This document shows positions 16,458-25,581 of a stretch of DNA of 64,000 nt, piece after piece. The notes under the pieces are model-generated. The model searched no databases. It was not told the origin of the DNA and saw only the letters and a program-made list of their open reading frames with translations. The DNA is taken from positions 248,001 through 312,000 of the forward strand of contig JAEWWU010000013.1 of assembly GCA_023396255.1 (NCBI GenBank). Reading direction: 5' to 3'. The DNA comes from Bacteroidota bacterium. Its GTDB lineage: Bacteria > Bacteroidota > Bacteroidia > Bacteroidales > Porphyromonadaceae. A program made the translations under genes and the position numbers. Position 1 is the stretch's first letter. Each line of letters begins with the position of its first letter.

Positions 16458-17903
16458 TTGATAAAGGTGAAGAAAAAGAAATCGAACAAACATACCGCTT
16501 CCAAGCAAACATCTCTCGGGAGGGCTTCTCGGAAAAGATTCGAGGCAAAAAAGAAAAAGGTGCGCCTTTTACGTTTCTTGGTGCATAGGAGTATTCTTTT
16601 TGTAACCAAGGATGTGTGGCATATTACGCAGGTTACCGGTTCTCCCTTACGCCGTTTTGGGATCAATGCCCTCAAGAGTTTGTATATGGCGGTTAAGGGT
16701 TTCATAGATCTCAATCTTTCCAACTTGGCTTCGGCTTTGGCGTACAGTACGGTGCTTTCCATTGTTCCTCTCTTGGCGGTTATTGTGGGAGTGGCAAAGG
16801 GCTTTGGCTTCCAACAAACGGTGTACGACTTCTTGCTCTCCTATATGCCCAGTCAGGCAGAACAGTTGAAGCAGATCTTTGGCTTTGTGGACAATTACCT
16901 CTCTCAAGTGCAGGGTGGTTTGTTCTTAGGGGTGGGGCTTGTGTTTCTCTTCTACACGGTATTCAACCTGCTCTCCAACATAGAGGCAGCTTTTAATACA
17001 ATTTGGGGAACACCTCGCAACCGACCGTGGACCCGCAAGGTGGTCGATTATTTGGCACTCTTGTTGCTGTTTCCCATTTTTATAACACTTTCTTCCGGTG
17101 CCACATTGGTGATGGCGACCATTAAAAACAGCTTTTTTCAAGATTATATCTTTCTCACTCCCATCATAGAGAATGTGTTTACGCTGGTTCCGTATGTGAT
17201 TATCATCTTTATGTTTACGGCCCTCTTTATGTGGCTGCCCAGCACTCGGGTGCGGTTTGTGCCCGCTCTGATTGCCGGGACTTTGGCTGGGGTTTCTTTT
17301 CAAATTTTTCAGGCGCTCTATATGACCGGATTGTTTTGGATTTCCAAGTACAATGCCATTTATGGAGGATTTGCAGCTTTCCCATTGTTGCTCCTTTGGA
17401 TTCAGTTGGCGTGGAATATAACGCTCTTCTGTATGCGATTGGGCTTTGCTATTCAGAACGTGCATACTTTTGCTTACGAGAAAGAGAGTTCCAACGTATC
17501 GCGCCGCTATTCGGATTTCTTAGCCATTGTAATAATGGCACATATTGTGCAGCGGTTTGTAAATCCTAAGGGATTAAAGCCTCACACGGTGGTGTCGCTC
17601 TCGGATGCCTGCCGTTTACCTATTGCTATTACTTCCAAGGTGGTAGAGCAGCTGCACTTATTGGGCTTGATTATAGAGGTCAATTATGACCCCAAGGGGA
17701 AGGAAGCGTACTACCAACCCGCAGTGGATACGGAGCAATTAACAGTGGGCTATTTGGTAGCTAAGTTAGATGCCTATGGGGTAGAAGATTTTCAGATTGA
17801 TATGGAGCAGTTTCGTAAGCCGTGGCAACTACTTCTTGCAACTCGCAGAGCCTATGTCGAGGCTCCGGCAGACACTTTATTGCGCAATTTATTGGTAGAG
17901 TAA
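16458..17903 (+). CDS. YihY/BrkB family inner-membrane protein
   Basis: 481 residues in the longest form (TTG 16458). GTG 16467 or GTG 16581 are alternatives, and there is no early ATG, so the start is uncertain. After a lysine-rich N-terminus, six membrane segments follow, with the conserved SALAYSTVLSIVPLLAVIVG, NLLSNIEAAFNTIWGTPRNR and YNAIYGGFAAFPLLLLWIQLAW segments of the family (broken here for length). The C-terminal 120 residues form a cytosolic winged-helix-like domain. The family's function is not settled; it was once mislabelled as RNase BN. It begins 28 bases after rnpB. Confidence 0.88.
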   Translation: MIKVKKKKSNKHTASKQTSLGRASRKRFEAKKKKVRLLRFLVHRSILFVTKDVWHITQVTGSPLRRFGINALKSLYMAVKGFIDLNLSNLASALAYSTVLSIVPLLAVIVGVAKGFGFQQTVYDFLLSYMPSQAEQLKQIFGFVDNYLSQVQGGLFLGVGLVFLFYTVFNLLSNIEAAFNTIWGTPRNRPWTRKVVDYLALLLLFPIFITLSSGATLVMATIKNSFFQDYIFLTPIIENVFTLVPYVIIIFMFTALFMWLPSTRVRFVPALIAGTLAGVSFQIFQALYMTGLFWISKYNAIYGGFAAFPLLLLWIQLAWNITLFCMRLGFAIQNVHTFAYEKESSNVSRRYSDFLAIVIMAHIVQRFVNPKGLKPHTVVSLSDACRLPIAITSKVVEQLHLLGLIIEVNYDPKGKEAYYQPAVDTEQLTVGYLVAKLDAYGVEDFQIDMEQFRKPWQLLLATRRAYVEAPADTLLRNLLVE

Positions 17904-18056
17904 AAGAATATTTGGAGTATTTGTGTTTGGCAATTTCACCAAAAATAGAGTTGTTTTTGTAATTGCGAGAAGACAGAATGACTCTTTTTGAACATATTTG
18001 CGACAGATTTCCCAAGAAAACAATTGCCAAGATGGCTTTCCCGTCAAAATTAAATG

Positions 18057-18064
18057 TACTTTTG
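18057..18064 (+). promoter_or_regulatory. -7 element before nadB
   Basis: TACTTTTG fits TAnnTTTG and lies 36 bases upstream of the nadB ATG. The expected TTG about 20 bases upstream is poor (TTTC at 18037), so only the -7 box supports the call. Confidence 0.45.
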
Positions 18065-18099
18065 TTGGCAATGATAAATTACTCTTTAAGGAAAAGCAG

Positions 18100-19686
18100 A
18101 TGAGGCACTTCGATTTTGTGGTCATCGGGGGAGGATTGGCCGGGCTTTATACGGCCCATTTCCTTGTGCGTAGCGGTCGCGTAGCTTTGGTGGCGCGTGC
18201 TTCGTTGGAAGAGAGTAATTCCTATTATGCGCAAGGAGGGATTGCTGCTGTCACAGACAGTACCGATACGCCCGAGCAGCATTATGCCGATACGATGGAA
18301 GCCGGAAGAGGGTTGTGTAACCCACAGGCTGTAGATGTTCTCACAAGAGAAGCACCTGCACGAATCGATGAACTTATGGCTATGGGGATGCACTTCGATA
18401 CCGAAGGCGATCACTTGGCTTTAGGGTTGGAAGGGGGGCATCATCGCAAACGAATTCTCCACGCTGGAGGCGATGCCACGGGGCGTTTGGTTACCTCCTT
18501 TATGATCTCCAAAATAGAGAAAGACGTCAACATTGAGATTTTTGACCATCATATAGCTTGCGAACTGATAATTGAGGATGGAGCTTGTCGAGGCGCTTGG
18601 TTCTACAATGAGCGAGAGCATCGTATAGAGACATTCCTCACCGGAGCTGTGGTTTTGGCTATGGGGGGAGCTGGGGCTCTCTACACGCCAACGACTAATC
18701 CACCCACAGCATTGGGCGATGGCTTGGCTTTGGCTTATCGTGCTGGAGCTCGGTTAGCGGATTTGGAGTTTGTACAGTTTCATCCTACAGCATTGTATGT
18801 GCCGGGGAATGCCTCTTTCTTGGTTAGCGAGGCCGTTCGAGGGGAAGGCGCTTTCTTGCTCAACAGTCGCGGAGAACGTTTTATGACCCAGAAACACCCG
18901 TTGGCAGAGTTAGCTCCGAGAGATGTAGTGGCACGCTCTATCTTTGAACAGATGGAACAGAGCGGAGAGCCTTGCGTAACCCTTTCTCTCAAGCATTTGA
19001 ATGCCGAATGGATTCTACGCCGTTTCCCTACCATTGCGGAACATTGTCGTCGTTTGGGGTTAGATATGACCAAAGAAATCCCTGTCTCCCCGGCAGCTCA
19101 TTACACGGTAGGCGGTATTTGTGTCGATTTGCACGGGGCTACTTCTGTACCCCGCTTGTATGCAGTGGGAGAGGTTGCCTCGTCCGGTGTGATGGGTGCC
19201 AATCGTTTGGCTTCCAATTCGCTGATCGAGTGTTTGGTTTTTGGCAAACGAATAGCCGATTACGCCACTCGTTCGGTTTTTACAGAGGATTGTCGTTGGT
19301 CTCAGTCGCTTACTCCACCCGTTGCTCTGACGAGTAAGGAGGCAAGTTTGCAGTGGCACACCCAACAAGAACCTGAGTATATGCAGCATTTGGGGGCTTT
19401 GCTTATGACCAACGTGGGCATTGTGCGTAGCCATCATTCTTTGTCCGAGGCTGTGCAGCAGATCGAATCGACCTTGAAAGAGCTCAATTCTTCTGTTTCG
19501 GGTAACATATATGCTCGATTGACCTACAATCGCCATTTGGTGGCGTGGCTCATTGCAAGGGCAGCACTCTTACGTACCGAGAGCCGTGGAGGACATTTCC
19601 GTAGCGATTACCCCCAAACGAATCCTGTGGCAGAGACCTACCGAACCTTGATTTGCGGCACACAGATTACCCACGTTTCATTATAA
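18100..19686 (+). CDS. nadB: L-aspartate oxidase
   Basis: 528 residues from ATG 18100. An in-frame TTG at 17998 would place the start upstream of the promoter and is rejected. The FAD-binding Rossmann motif VVIGGGLAGLYTA is at the N-terminus, followed by SYYAQGGIAAV, GGHHRKRILHAGGDATGR, SEAVRGEGA and GEVASSGVMGANRLASNSL. NadB oxidises L-aspartate to iminoaspartate, the first step of de novo NAD synthesis, and can use fumarate as acceptor in anaerobes. It heads the operon nadB-nadC-nadA. Confidence 0.97.
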   Translation: MRHFDFVVIGGGLAGLYTAHFLVRSGRVALVARASLEESNSYYAQGGIAAVTDSTDTPEQHYADTMEAGRGLCNPQAVDVLTREAPARIDELMAMGMHFDTEGDHLALGLEGGHHRKRILHAGGDATGRLVTSFMISKIEKDVNIEIFDHHIACELIIEDGACRGAWFYNEREHRIETFLTGAVVLAMGGAGALYTPTTNPPTALGDGLALAYRAGARLADLEFVQFHPTALYVPGNASFLVSEAVRGEGAFLLNSRGERFMTQKHPLAELAPRDVVARSIFEQMEQSGEPCVTLSLKHLNAEWILRRFPTIAEHCRRLGLDMTKEIPVSPAAHYTVGGICVDLHGATSVPRLYAVGEVASSGVMGANRLASNSLIECLVFGKRIADYATRSVFTEDCRWSQSLTPPVALTSKEASLQWHTQQEPEYMQHLGALLMTNVGIVRSHHSLSEAVQQIESTLKELNSSVSGNIYARLTYNRHLVAWLIARAALLRTESRGGHFRSDYPQTNPVAETYRTLICGTQITHVSL

Positions 19687-19698
19687 CTCTCTATTGCG

Positions 19699-20544
19699 AT
19701 GATTCAAGACCATAACCAAGAACTATTAGATTCTCTTATACGTATTGCCATTGCCGAAGATGTGGCAGGAGGAGATTTGGCCACACACTCCATTATTCCC
19801 GCCCAAACCACCGCTATCGCCGTGATGACGGCAAAGGCGGAGGGAGTCGTTTCCGGAATAGAGGTTGCTCGGAGGGTAATAGATACTATGGGGCCCAATA
19901 CGTTTGTCCCTTTGGTGCAGGATGGCGACTATGTACATCCCAAGCAGGAACTGGTTCGAATAGAAGCAGCTTACGACACTTTGCTTAGCAGCGAACGCAT
20001 TATGCTCAACTTTTTGCAGCGGATGTCCGGGATTGCAACTGCCACCCACCGATTGGCGGAATTGATCAAGGGCACCGGGGTTGCCCTCTTGGATACACGT
20101 AAAACTTTGCCGGGGCACCGTTTTACCGACAAGATGGCGGTTCGTCACGGAGGAGGCACCAACCACCGTATGGGGCTCTACGATATGGCGATGCTTAAGG
20201 ACAATCACATCAAAGCCGCCGGAGGGATAGCTCCTGCCGTTGCTCAAGCACGCAAGTGCCTGCCCATCTCCATTAAGATAGAAGTAGAGACGACCAATTT
20301 GGACGAAGTGGCTCAAGCGTTGCAGGCCGGAGCCGATATTATTATGCTCGATAATATGAGTTGCCCCGATATGAGCAAGGCTGTAGAATTGATCGCCGGC
20401 AGAGCCAAAACGGAGGCATCCGGAAATATAACTGCCGAGCGTATTGTGCAGGTGGCGGCAACCGGGGTCGATTACATCAGCGTTGGAGCTATCACCCACA
20501 CCGTGAAAGCTCTGGATATAAGTATGAACTTCGTCGAAGGATAA
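19699..20544 (+). CDS. nadC: Nicotinate-nucleotide pyrophosphorylase (quinolinate phosphoribosyltransferase)
   Basis: 281 residues, the usual length. The enzyme converts quinolinate and PRPP to nicotinate mononucleotide, CO2 and pyrophosphate. Recognised motifs are EDVAGGDLATHS near the N-terminus, NFLQRMSGIAT, LDTRKTLPGHR with the PRPP- and quinolinate-binding Arg/Lys, RHGGGTNHRMGLYDMAMLKD, NHIKAAGG and the barrel strand ADIIMLDNMS. It lies 12 bases after nadB and 19 before nadA. Confidence 0.97.
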   Translation: MIQDHNQELLDSLIRIAIAEDVAGGDLATHSIIPAQTTAIAVMTAKAEGVVSGIEVARRVIDTMGPNTFVPLVQDGDYVHPKQELVRIEAAYDTLLSSERIMLNFLQRMSGIATATHRLAELIKGTGVALLDTRKTLPGHRFTDKMAVRHGGGTNHRMGLYDMAMLKDNHIKAAGGIAPAVAQARKCLPISIKIEVETTNLDEVAQALQAGADIIMLDNMSCPDMSKAVELIAGRAKTEASGNITAERIVQVAATGVDYISVGAITHTVKALDISMNFVEG

Positions 20545-20563
20545 TAATATTACACCATTTTCT

Positions 20564-21505
20564 ATGAATAGAACTCAAGACCCAACCATAGAACAGCTGT
20601 ATGCTGAAATAGAAGAACTTAAAGCCAAGCGTAATGCCGTTGTATTGGCGCACTACTACCAGCGTCCCGAAGTGCAGCGTGCTGCCGACTATTTAGGAGA
20701 TTCTCTGGGGCTGTCGCAACAGGCGGCTAAGACAGAGGCCGATGTAATTGTTTTTTGTGGAGTGCACTTTATGGCAGAGACGGCTTCTGTAATAGCTCCC
20801 CACAAAAAGGTGCTTATTCCGGTGCAGGATGCAGGTTGTACCTTGGCCGAGAGTGTAACGGGGGCACAGTTGGCAGCTTGGAAGGAACAAAACCCCACAG
20901 GGTTGGTGGTGAGTTATGTAAACACAACGGCCGATGTTAAAGCGCAAACTGATTATTGCGTAACCTCTGCCAATGCCTTGAAGGTGGTGCAATCTTTGCC
21001 AACCGATGTGCCCATTCTTTTTGGTCCTGACAAAAATTTGGGACGCTACATTTCCCTCGTGACAGGTCGAGAGATGGAGCTGTGGCAGGGAGATTGCTAT
21101 GTACACCGCCATATCACTCCCGAGTTGGTAAGGCTGTTCTTGAATGATTATCCCGAGGCAGATGTACTCATCCATCCCGAATCGGTAGCTTGTTCCGATT
21201 TGGAAATTTTGGGTCACCCTCGTTGTTTTGTAGGATCCACCACCGGAATTATGCAGCATCCGGCCAAAACGGACAAGAGCACTTTTGTTATCGCCACCGA
21301 ACCCGAGGTATTGGCAGAGTTGACGCGGCTCTATCCTGAAAGAACCTTTGTTCCCATTGCTCCAGAGAGCCAATGCGAGTATATGAAACTGACTACTTTG
21401 ATCGATTTGCGCGACTGTCTTTTGCACGAACGCTACGAAGTAAAAGTTCCCGAAGAGATCAGAGAGCGTGCGCTTATCCCCATAGAGCGTATGCTGCAAT
21501 TTTAA
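20564..21505 (+). CDS. nadA: Quinolinate synthase A
   Basis: 313 residues. NadA condenses iminoaspartate with dihydroxyacetone phosphate to quinolinate, using an oxygen-sensitive [4Fe-4S] cluster. The three cluster cysteines are visible in DAGCTLAES, PESVACSDLEIL and APESQCEYMKL. The N-terminal LAHYYQRPEVQ and ADYLGDSLGLS match the family. The three NAD genes are complete, so de novo NAD synthesis is predicted. A terminator follows. Confidence 0.97.
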   Translation: MNRTQDPTIEQLYAEIEELKAKRNAVVLAHYYQRPEVQRAADYLGDSLGLSQQAAKTEADVIVFCGVHFMAETASVIAPHKKVLIPVQDAGCTLAESVTGAQLAAWKEQNPTGLVVSYVNTTADVKAQTDYCVTSANALKVVQSLPTDVPILFGPDKNLGRYISLVTGREMELWQGDCYVHRHITPELVRLFLNDYPEADVLIHPESVACSDLEILGHPRCFVGSTTGIMQHPAKTDKSTFVIATEPEVLAELTRLYPERTFVPIAPESQCEYMKLTTLIDLRDCLLHERYEVKVPEEIRERALIPIERMLQF

Positions 21506-21521
21506 TTGACAACTTTTTTGT

Positions 21522-21575
21522 GGCACCTCTCGCCTCTGAAATAGGGGGGAGGTGTCTTCATTTTTATTTTACATT
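21522..21575 (+). terminator. Terminator of the nad operon
   Basis: CACCTC (21524-21529) pairs with GAGGTG (21549-21554), with CCT/AGG pairing inside. A T-rich tract TCTTCATTTTTATTTT follows. It ends just before the helicase start. Confidence 0.7.
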
Positions 21576-21577
21576 AT

Positions 21578-23500
21578 ATGACATTTCAAGAGATAGGCAT
21601 TATTGAGCCCATCATCAAAGCCGTGCAGGAGCTTGGCTTTTCGCAGCCGATGCCTGTGCAGGAGGCCGTTATCCCCCATTTGTTGGGTGAGTCTGAAGAC
21701 CTCATTGCTTTGGCACAAACCGGAACCGGCAAGACTGCTGCTTACGGACTACCGCTTTTACAACTCCTCAGGGAGGGCCGAAAGCTGCCCCAAACTATTG
21801 TTTTAACCCCTACGAGAGAGTTGTGTGTGCAAGTGGCTCAAGACTTGGAACGTTTTGGCAAATATTTGCCTTTTGGCGCACCGCTGGCGATTTATGGAGG
21901 AGCCTCTATTGAAATGCAAATCAAGGCTCTCAAGAAAAATCCTCCGGTGATTGTGGCAACCCCCGGGCGTATGCTCGATATACTCAGACGCAAAGCAACT
22001 TCTCTCAAAGAGGTGCATACCGTGGTTTTGGATGAGGCCGATATTATGCTCGATATGGGATTTCGAGACGATTTGGAGGAAATTTTGCAGCAGGTGGACC
22101 ATCGGGAACATTTACTTCTCTTTTCGGCAACAATGTCTGCCGAGATCAAAAAGATTGCTGGGGAATATCTCCACGCTCCCAAGGAGATCCAAATAGGGGA
22201 GCGCAATGTGACCAACCAAAACATCAAGCATCAGTATTGTATGGTGCCGGCCAAGCATAAATACAATGCTCTCAAGCGATTGGTCGATTTTTATCCAGAC
22301 GTGTACGGCATTGTCTTTTGTCGCACCCGTGCCGAGACCAAAGAGGTGGCAGAGTGGCTCATCCGAGACGGATACAACGCCGATGCTTTGCACGGTGATT
22401 TGAGTCAGGCACAACGAGATATGGTTATGAATCGCTTCAGAATACGCAATATCCAACTCTTGGTAGCCACCGATGTTGCCGCAAGAGGTTTGGATGTGAA
22501 CGATTTGACCCACGTATTGCACTACGGATTGCCCGATGATTTGGAAAGCTATACCCACAGAAGTGGACGCACCGCCCGTGCCGGCAAAACGGGGTACTCC
22601 ATTGCCATTTGCCACTTGAGAGAAAAGAGCCGCATTCGCTCTTTGGAAAAGAATACGCAAGCTTTGTTCGAGGTGATTACGCTTCCGTCGGGACAGGAGA
22701 TTTGCGCCAAACATCTTTTTCACTTGGCGGATAAGATTGAGCAGTCCGATTTGGGCGAGCGCAATCAGGATATGAGCGAAATTTTGGATCAAATTTGTGC
22801 CAAATTGAGCTGGATAGATAGAGAAGAGTTGATTCGCAGGGTGATGATGATGGAGTTTGATCGACTTTTTGCTTATTATCGTTCGGCGCAGGAGATCGAT
22901 CTCGAAGAACAGCAGGCACCGGCCTCGCGCAGAGAAGGGAAGCAGCGTGTTCATCGTACTTCTTCCGGAGTGGCAGAAGAGGGTATGACACGGTTATTTA
23001 TCAATTTGGGCAAGAGAGATCGTCTTTTTCCCAACAAGTTGATCGAGCTGATCAATAAGGTGATTCCCGGACGCATCGATATTGGGAAGATCGATTTGAT
23101 GAGCAATTTTTCTTTTTTCGACGTCGAGAACGAACGGGCGCAAGATGTTGTTGAGGAGTTGAGTGCCTACGAAGTGCAGGGCAGACAAATTATAGTAGAC
23201 TATGCAGATGCAGCCCCCTCGGATGGAGGTAAAGCAGGCCGAAAGGAACGTGGAAAGCAGCAGCGTAGAGCTATGGAAGAGGGAGGCAAGGGTCGCAGAG
23301 CTTCTGCGGAATCTCGAAAAGGCAGCCGTTCTGTGGAGGGAGCCAAACGAAAGAGTTCGGCAAAGCAAACCGATTCTACTTCTTCACGAAGAAGTGGCCG
23401 AGGCAGTGCATCTTGGAATGAAGATGATGAATACAACTACCCTAAAGCCCACGGATCGAAGTTCATACCCGCTCCCGGAGCCAAGAAAAAGAAACGTTAA
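21578..23500 (+). CDS. DEAD-box ATP-dependent RNA helicase with DbpA-type RNA-binding domain
   Basis: 640 residues. The helicase core (about 1-370) has all motifs: Q-motif region, AQTGTGKT (I), PTRELCVQ (Ia), DEAD (II), FSAT (III), VATDVAARGLDV (V) and HRSGRTARAG (VI). A linker is followed by a DbpA-like RNA-recognition fold (about 465-545, MTRLFINLGKRDRLFPNKLI). The tail (about 550-640) is very basic and low-complexity (Arg, Lys, Ser). The architecture resembles CsdA/DeaD, suggesting ribosome assembly or cold-adapted RNA unwinding. The tail is typical of the family in Bacteroidetes. Confidence 0.93.
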   Translation: MTFQEIGIIEPIIKAVQELGFSQPMPVQEAVIPHLLGESEDLIALAQTGTGKTAAYGLPLLQLLREGRKLPQTIVLTPTRELCVQVAQDLERFGKYLPFGAPLAIYGGASIEMQIKALKKNPPVIVATPGRMLDILRRKATSLKEVHTVVLDEADIMLDMGFRDDLEEILQQVDHREHLLLFSATMSAEIKKIAGEYLHAPKEIQIGERNVTNQNIKHQYCMVPAKHKYNALKRLVDFYPDVYGIVFCRTRAETKEVAEWLIRDGYNADALHGDLSQAQRDMVMNRFRIRNIQLLVATDVAARGLDVNDLTHVLHYGLPDDLESYTHRSGRTARAGKTGYSIAICHLREKSRIRSLEKNTQALFEVITLPSGQEICAKHLFHLADKIEQSDLGERNQDMSEILDQICAKLSWIDREELIRRVMMMEFDRLFAYYRSAQEIDLEEQQAPASRREGKQRVHRTSSGVAEEGMTRLFINLGKRDRLFPNKLIELINKVIPGRIDIGKIDLMSNFSFFDVENERAQDVVEELSAYEVQGRQIIVDYADAAPSDGGKAGRKERGKQQRRAMEEGGKGRRASAESRKGSRSVEGAKRKSSAKQTDSTSSRRSGRGSASWNEDDEYNYPKAHGSKFIPAPGAKKKKR

Positions 23501-23529
23501 TTACATCTTCTTTTAGAAAGATAAAGGAT

Positions 23530-23572
23530 AGGCGCAATCGACTCAGTCGCGGAGTTGTTTGCGCCTTTTTTT
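23530..23572 (+). terminator. Terminator after the helicase gene
   Basis: AGGCGCAA (23530-23537) pairs with TTGCGCCT (23559-23566), followed by seven Ts. Its T run touches the stop codon of the convergent HD gene at 23571. Confidence 0.85.
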
Positions 23573-24170
23573 AATCGTTGCCAAACAGACGATGGAGGGC
23601 GTCAAAGCGGGCTAAGCTGTCGGCTCCGAATTTGGCAAGTGTGTTGCGTGCTTGCTTTGCGGTTTTTTGTTGCCCTAACTTCGTTTTGGAGAAAAATTTG
23701 TCGGCATAGCAGATCAATTTCTCTTCGGTGGTTTCAGGAAGGTAGGTTCTTTGGAGTGGGAGGGGCAATTGCTGCTGTGTGATGTAGTCGTGTGTCAGTC
23801 CGCTTCCGGTGTGCCGTTCGCAAACCAAAGCGTGGCGGAGCAATCCTTTTGTTCTAAGCAATTCTCCGCCCAAATAACTGTGCCGAATATAGGGCTCTGT
23901 TCCTTGGCACTCGATGGAGGGGGCATTGGTTAGAAAGATGCCAATGTCGTGGAGCATAGCTGCCTCAAAGAGAAATCTCTTATCCAGTGATAGAGAACTG
24001 CAATCAGCCAACTCTAAAGTTAGACGAGTAACATCTATTGAGTGGAGCAAAAGAATTTTGTAGAGCTCGCTTTGAGGGTCGTAAACCTCTTGCAATATTT
24101 TTATCGGGTCGATAATCTTTGTTCCGGCAATGGGGGCGGGAACAAGAAAAGGAAATTCCTTTGCGGTCAT
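23571..24170 (-). CDS. HD-domain phosphohydrolase family protein
   Basis: 199 residues from ATG 24170 (MTAKEFPFLV). The longer frame starting at 24335 runs through the promoter and repeat copy B and is rejected. The domain begins HSIDVTRLTLELAD (first His), has the HD pair in AAMLHDIGIFLT, then RHSYLGGELLRTKG and VCERHTG (later His), and ends with KLICYADKFFSK (final Asp). These metal ligands fit an HD phosphohydrolase acting on a nucleotide or phosphoester. The substrate is unknown. The gene is monocistronic. Confidence 0.85.
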   Translation of the reverse strand: MTAKEFPFLVPAPIAGTKIIDPIKILQEVYDPQSELYKILLLHSIDVTRLTLELADCSSLSLDKRFLFEAAMLHDIGIFLTNAPSIECQGTEPYIRHSYLGGELLRTKGLLRHALVCERHTGSGLTHDYITQQQLPLPLQRTYLPETTEEKLICYADKFFSKTKLGQQKTAKQARNTLAKFGADSLARFDALHRLFGND

Positions 24171-24203
24171 AGATACCAAACTATTTGAGTTGTATTTACG
24201 AAA

Positions 24204-24235
24204 TAAAGGTAGTGGATCTGTGAGAATTGCACAAA
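24204..24235 (-). promoter_or_regulatory. Promoter of the HD-domain gene
   Basis: On the minus strand TTTG (+ strand CAAA 24232-24235), 20 bases, then TACCTTTA (+ strand TAAAGGTA 24204-24211). The predicted transcript starts near 24197, 27 bases before ATG 24170, which supports that start. Confidence 0.75.
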
Positions 24236-24323
24236 TGAGAACTCGTTTGTCGCAAGGGGGAGGCTCAAGCCTTAATTCTTGCTTGGAGGCGGATTTTGGC
24301 TGTGTGGCATCGCCTCGGAAAAT

Positions 24324-24440
24324 AGTTCCCTGCAAAAAATAATTTGCTTGGACGGAACAAAAATTAGTAGGGAATTATCCCGAATTAATTCCCTCAAAAT
24401 CATCAAAAATGAGGGAACTAATTTCCGATTTGCAAGGGAG
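24324..24440 (+). repeat. Dispersed repeat copy B (plus orientation, arm isomer 1)
   Basis: Contains GCTTGGACGGAACAAAAATT, the palindrome TAGGGAATTATCCCGAATTA followed by ATTCCCT, and the arm TCAAAATCATCAAAAATGAG continuing GGAACTAATT. The arm has the same orientation as copy D. It lies between the divergent HD and polysaccharide-export genes. Confidence 0.85.
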
Positions 24441-24637
24441 GACATAGCTGCCTGTTGGGAGATTCGATTTTCTTGTCTCGGAACCAATGAGAGGAGGTGT
24501 TCTTGGAGCGATTTTTGTAAAAACTCCAAAATGAAGAGTGGTTTTTGGTTCAAACAGCCCCCGTACAGCAACACAGAAGCCCAATGAAAGGAGGAATGAA
24601 GGTAGATGGAGAGGTACGAGGGTGTTTGTTGGATGTA

Positions 24638-24670
24638 TTTAACCATTTTCAAAAAGAATAATTACCTTTG
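24638..24670 (+). promoter_or_regulatory. Promoter of the polysaccharide export operon
   Basis: TTTA (24638-24641), 21 bases, then TACCTTTG (24663-24670). The -7 box is a perfect match to TAnnTTTG and the -33 element is one base off. The ATG follows at 24742. Confidence 0.55.
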
Positions 24671-24741
24671 CTGGTAGGTATATTAACTTTTAGCGCAAAG
24701 TACCCATTAGAAGGGTGCGGAGCCTTGCATTGCTTGGAAAA

Positions 24742-25563
24742 ATGAGAAAAGAATTTGGATACAGAAAGGGGCTGTGGGTTGTAGCCTCTCTGTTGATGTT
24801 GCTGGCGTCTTCTTGCATCACTCGCAAAGATGTAGCTTACCTGCAAGATTTGAAATATGGTGAACCCATTCCATACGAACAGGTAGAACCCAAGATACAA
24901 CCGGGAGATCTTTTGTCGATAACCGTAAATTCCAAAAATCCCGAATTGGTAGCTCCATTCAATCTTCCAATGGTTGGACTTTATCGTCCGGGAGGGGTGA
25001 CCGATGCAGGTGTTACCCGTTTTCAGGGATATACGGTGGAGAGCGATGGAACAATTTCTTTTCCCATATTGGGGCGAATCAAGGCCGCCGGTTATTCTCG
25101 GATAGAGCTTTCTCGTCAGATAGAGACTCTGTTAAGTAAAGATCGTTTGGTCAATGATGCCACCGTAACCACCAATTATCTCAATTTCCGTGTTTCTGTT
25201 TTGGGTGAGGTCAATCGTCCCGGATCGTTTACTGTGGATAACGACCGTTTTTCTCTGTTCGATGCTATTGCATCTGCTGGAGATCTTACCCTATCGGCTC
25301 GCAGAGACAATGTAGTGGTTCTTAGAGAAAAAGGGGGTAAGCGAGAAGCCTTTGTTTTGGATTTGCGCAGTGCAGATATTTTTTCGTCTCCTTGTTTCTA
25401 TTTGCAGCAAAACGATGTTGTTATGGTTGAGTCCAATGCAGTTAAAATTCAAAATACGGGGATCAATACCTACACGAATATCGGTACGTGGATGAGTGTA
25501 CTCTCCACAGGAACTTCGTTGGCGGCTTTCATTATAACCTTGCAGAATAATTCTCGAAAATAA
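24742..25563 (+). CDS. Outer-membrane polysaccharide export lipoprotein (Wza/OMA family)
   Basis: 273 residues from ATG 24742; a GTG at 24715 gives a poorer signal. Lipoprotein signal MRKEFGYRKGLWVVASLLML ends with the lipobox LASSC (Cys25). The Poly_export domain (about 45-135) shows PGDLLSITVNSKNPE and GYTVESDGTISFPILGRIKA. One or two SLBB beta-grasp domains follow (VSVLGEVNRPGSFTVDNDRF). A hydrophobic C-terminal segment is predicted (about 247-265). It would form the outer-membrane channel for a capsule or exopolysaccharide. The next gene is its Wzc-type partner, 18 bases away. The arrangement resembles the ptk1 locus of P. gingivalis. Confidence 0.92.
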   Translation: MRKEFGYRKGLWVVASLLMLLASSCITRKDVAYLQDLKYGEPIPYEQVEPKIQPGDLLSITVNSKNPELVAPFNLPMVGLYRPGGVTDAGVTRFQGYTVESDGTISFPILGRIKAAGYSRIELSRQIETLLSKDRLVNDATVTTNYLNFRVSVLGEVNRPGSFTVDNDRFSLFDAIASAGDLTLSARRDNVVVLREKGGKREAFVLDLRSADIFSSPCFYLQQNDVVMVESNAVKIQNTGINTYTNIGTWMSVLSTGTSLAAFIITLQNNSRK

Positions 25564-25581
25564 AAGGATCGTTTTAGCTCT

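Noticed and set aside
24171..24335. N-terminal extension of the HD gene
   Set aside because: It would cover the promoter and the start of repeat copy B; the downstream ATG at 24170 fits the promoter.
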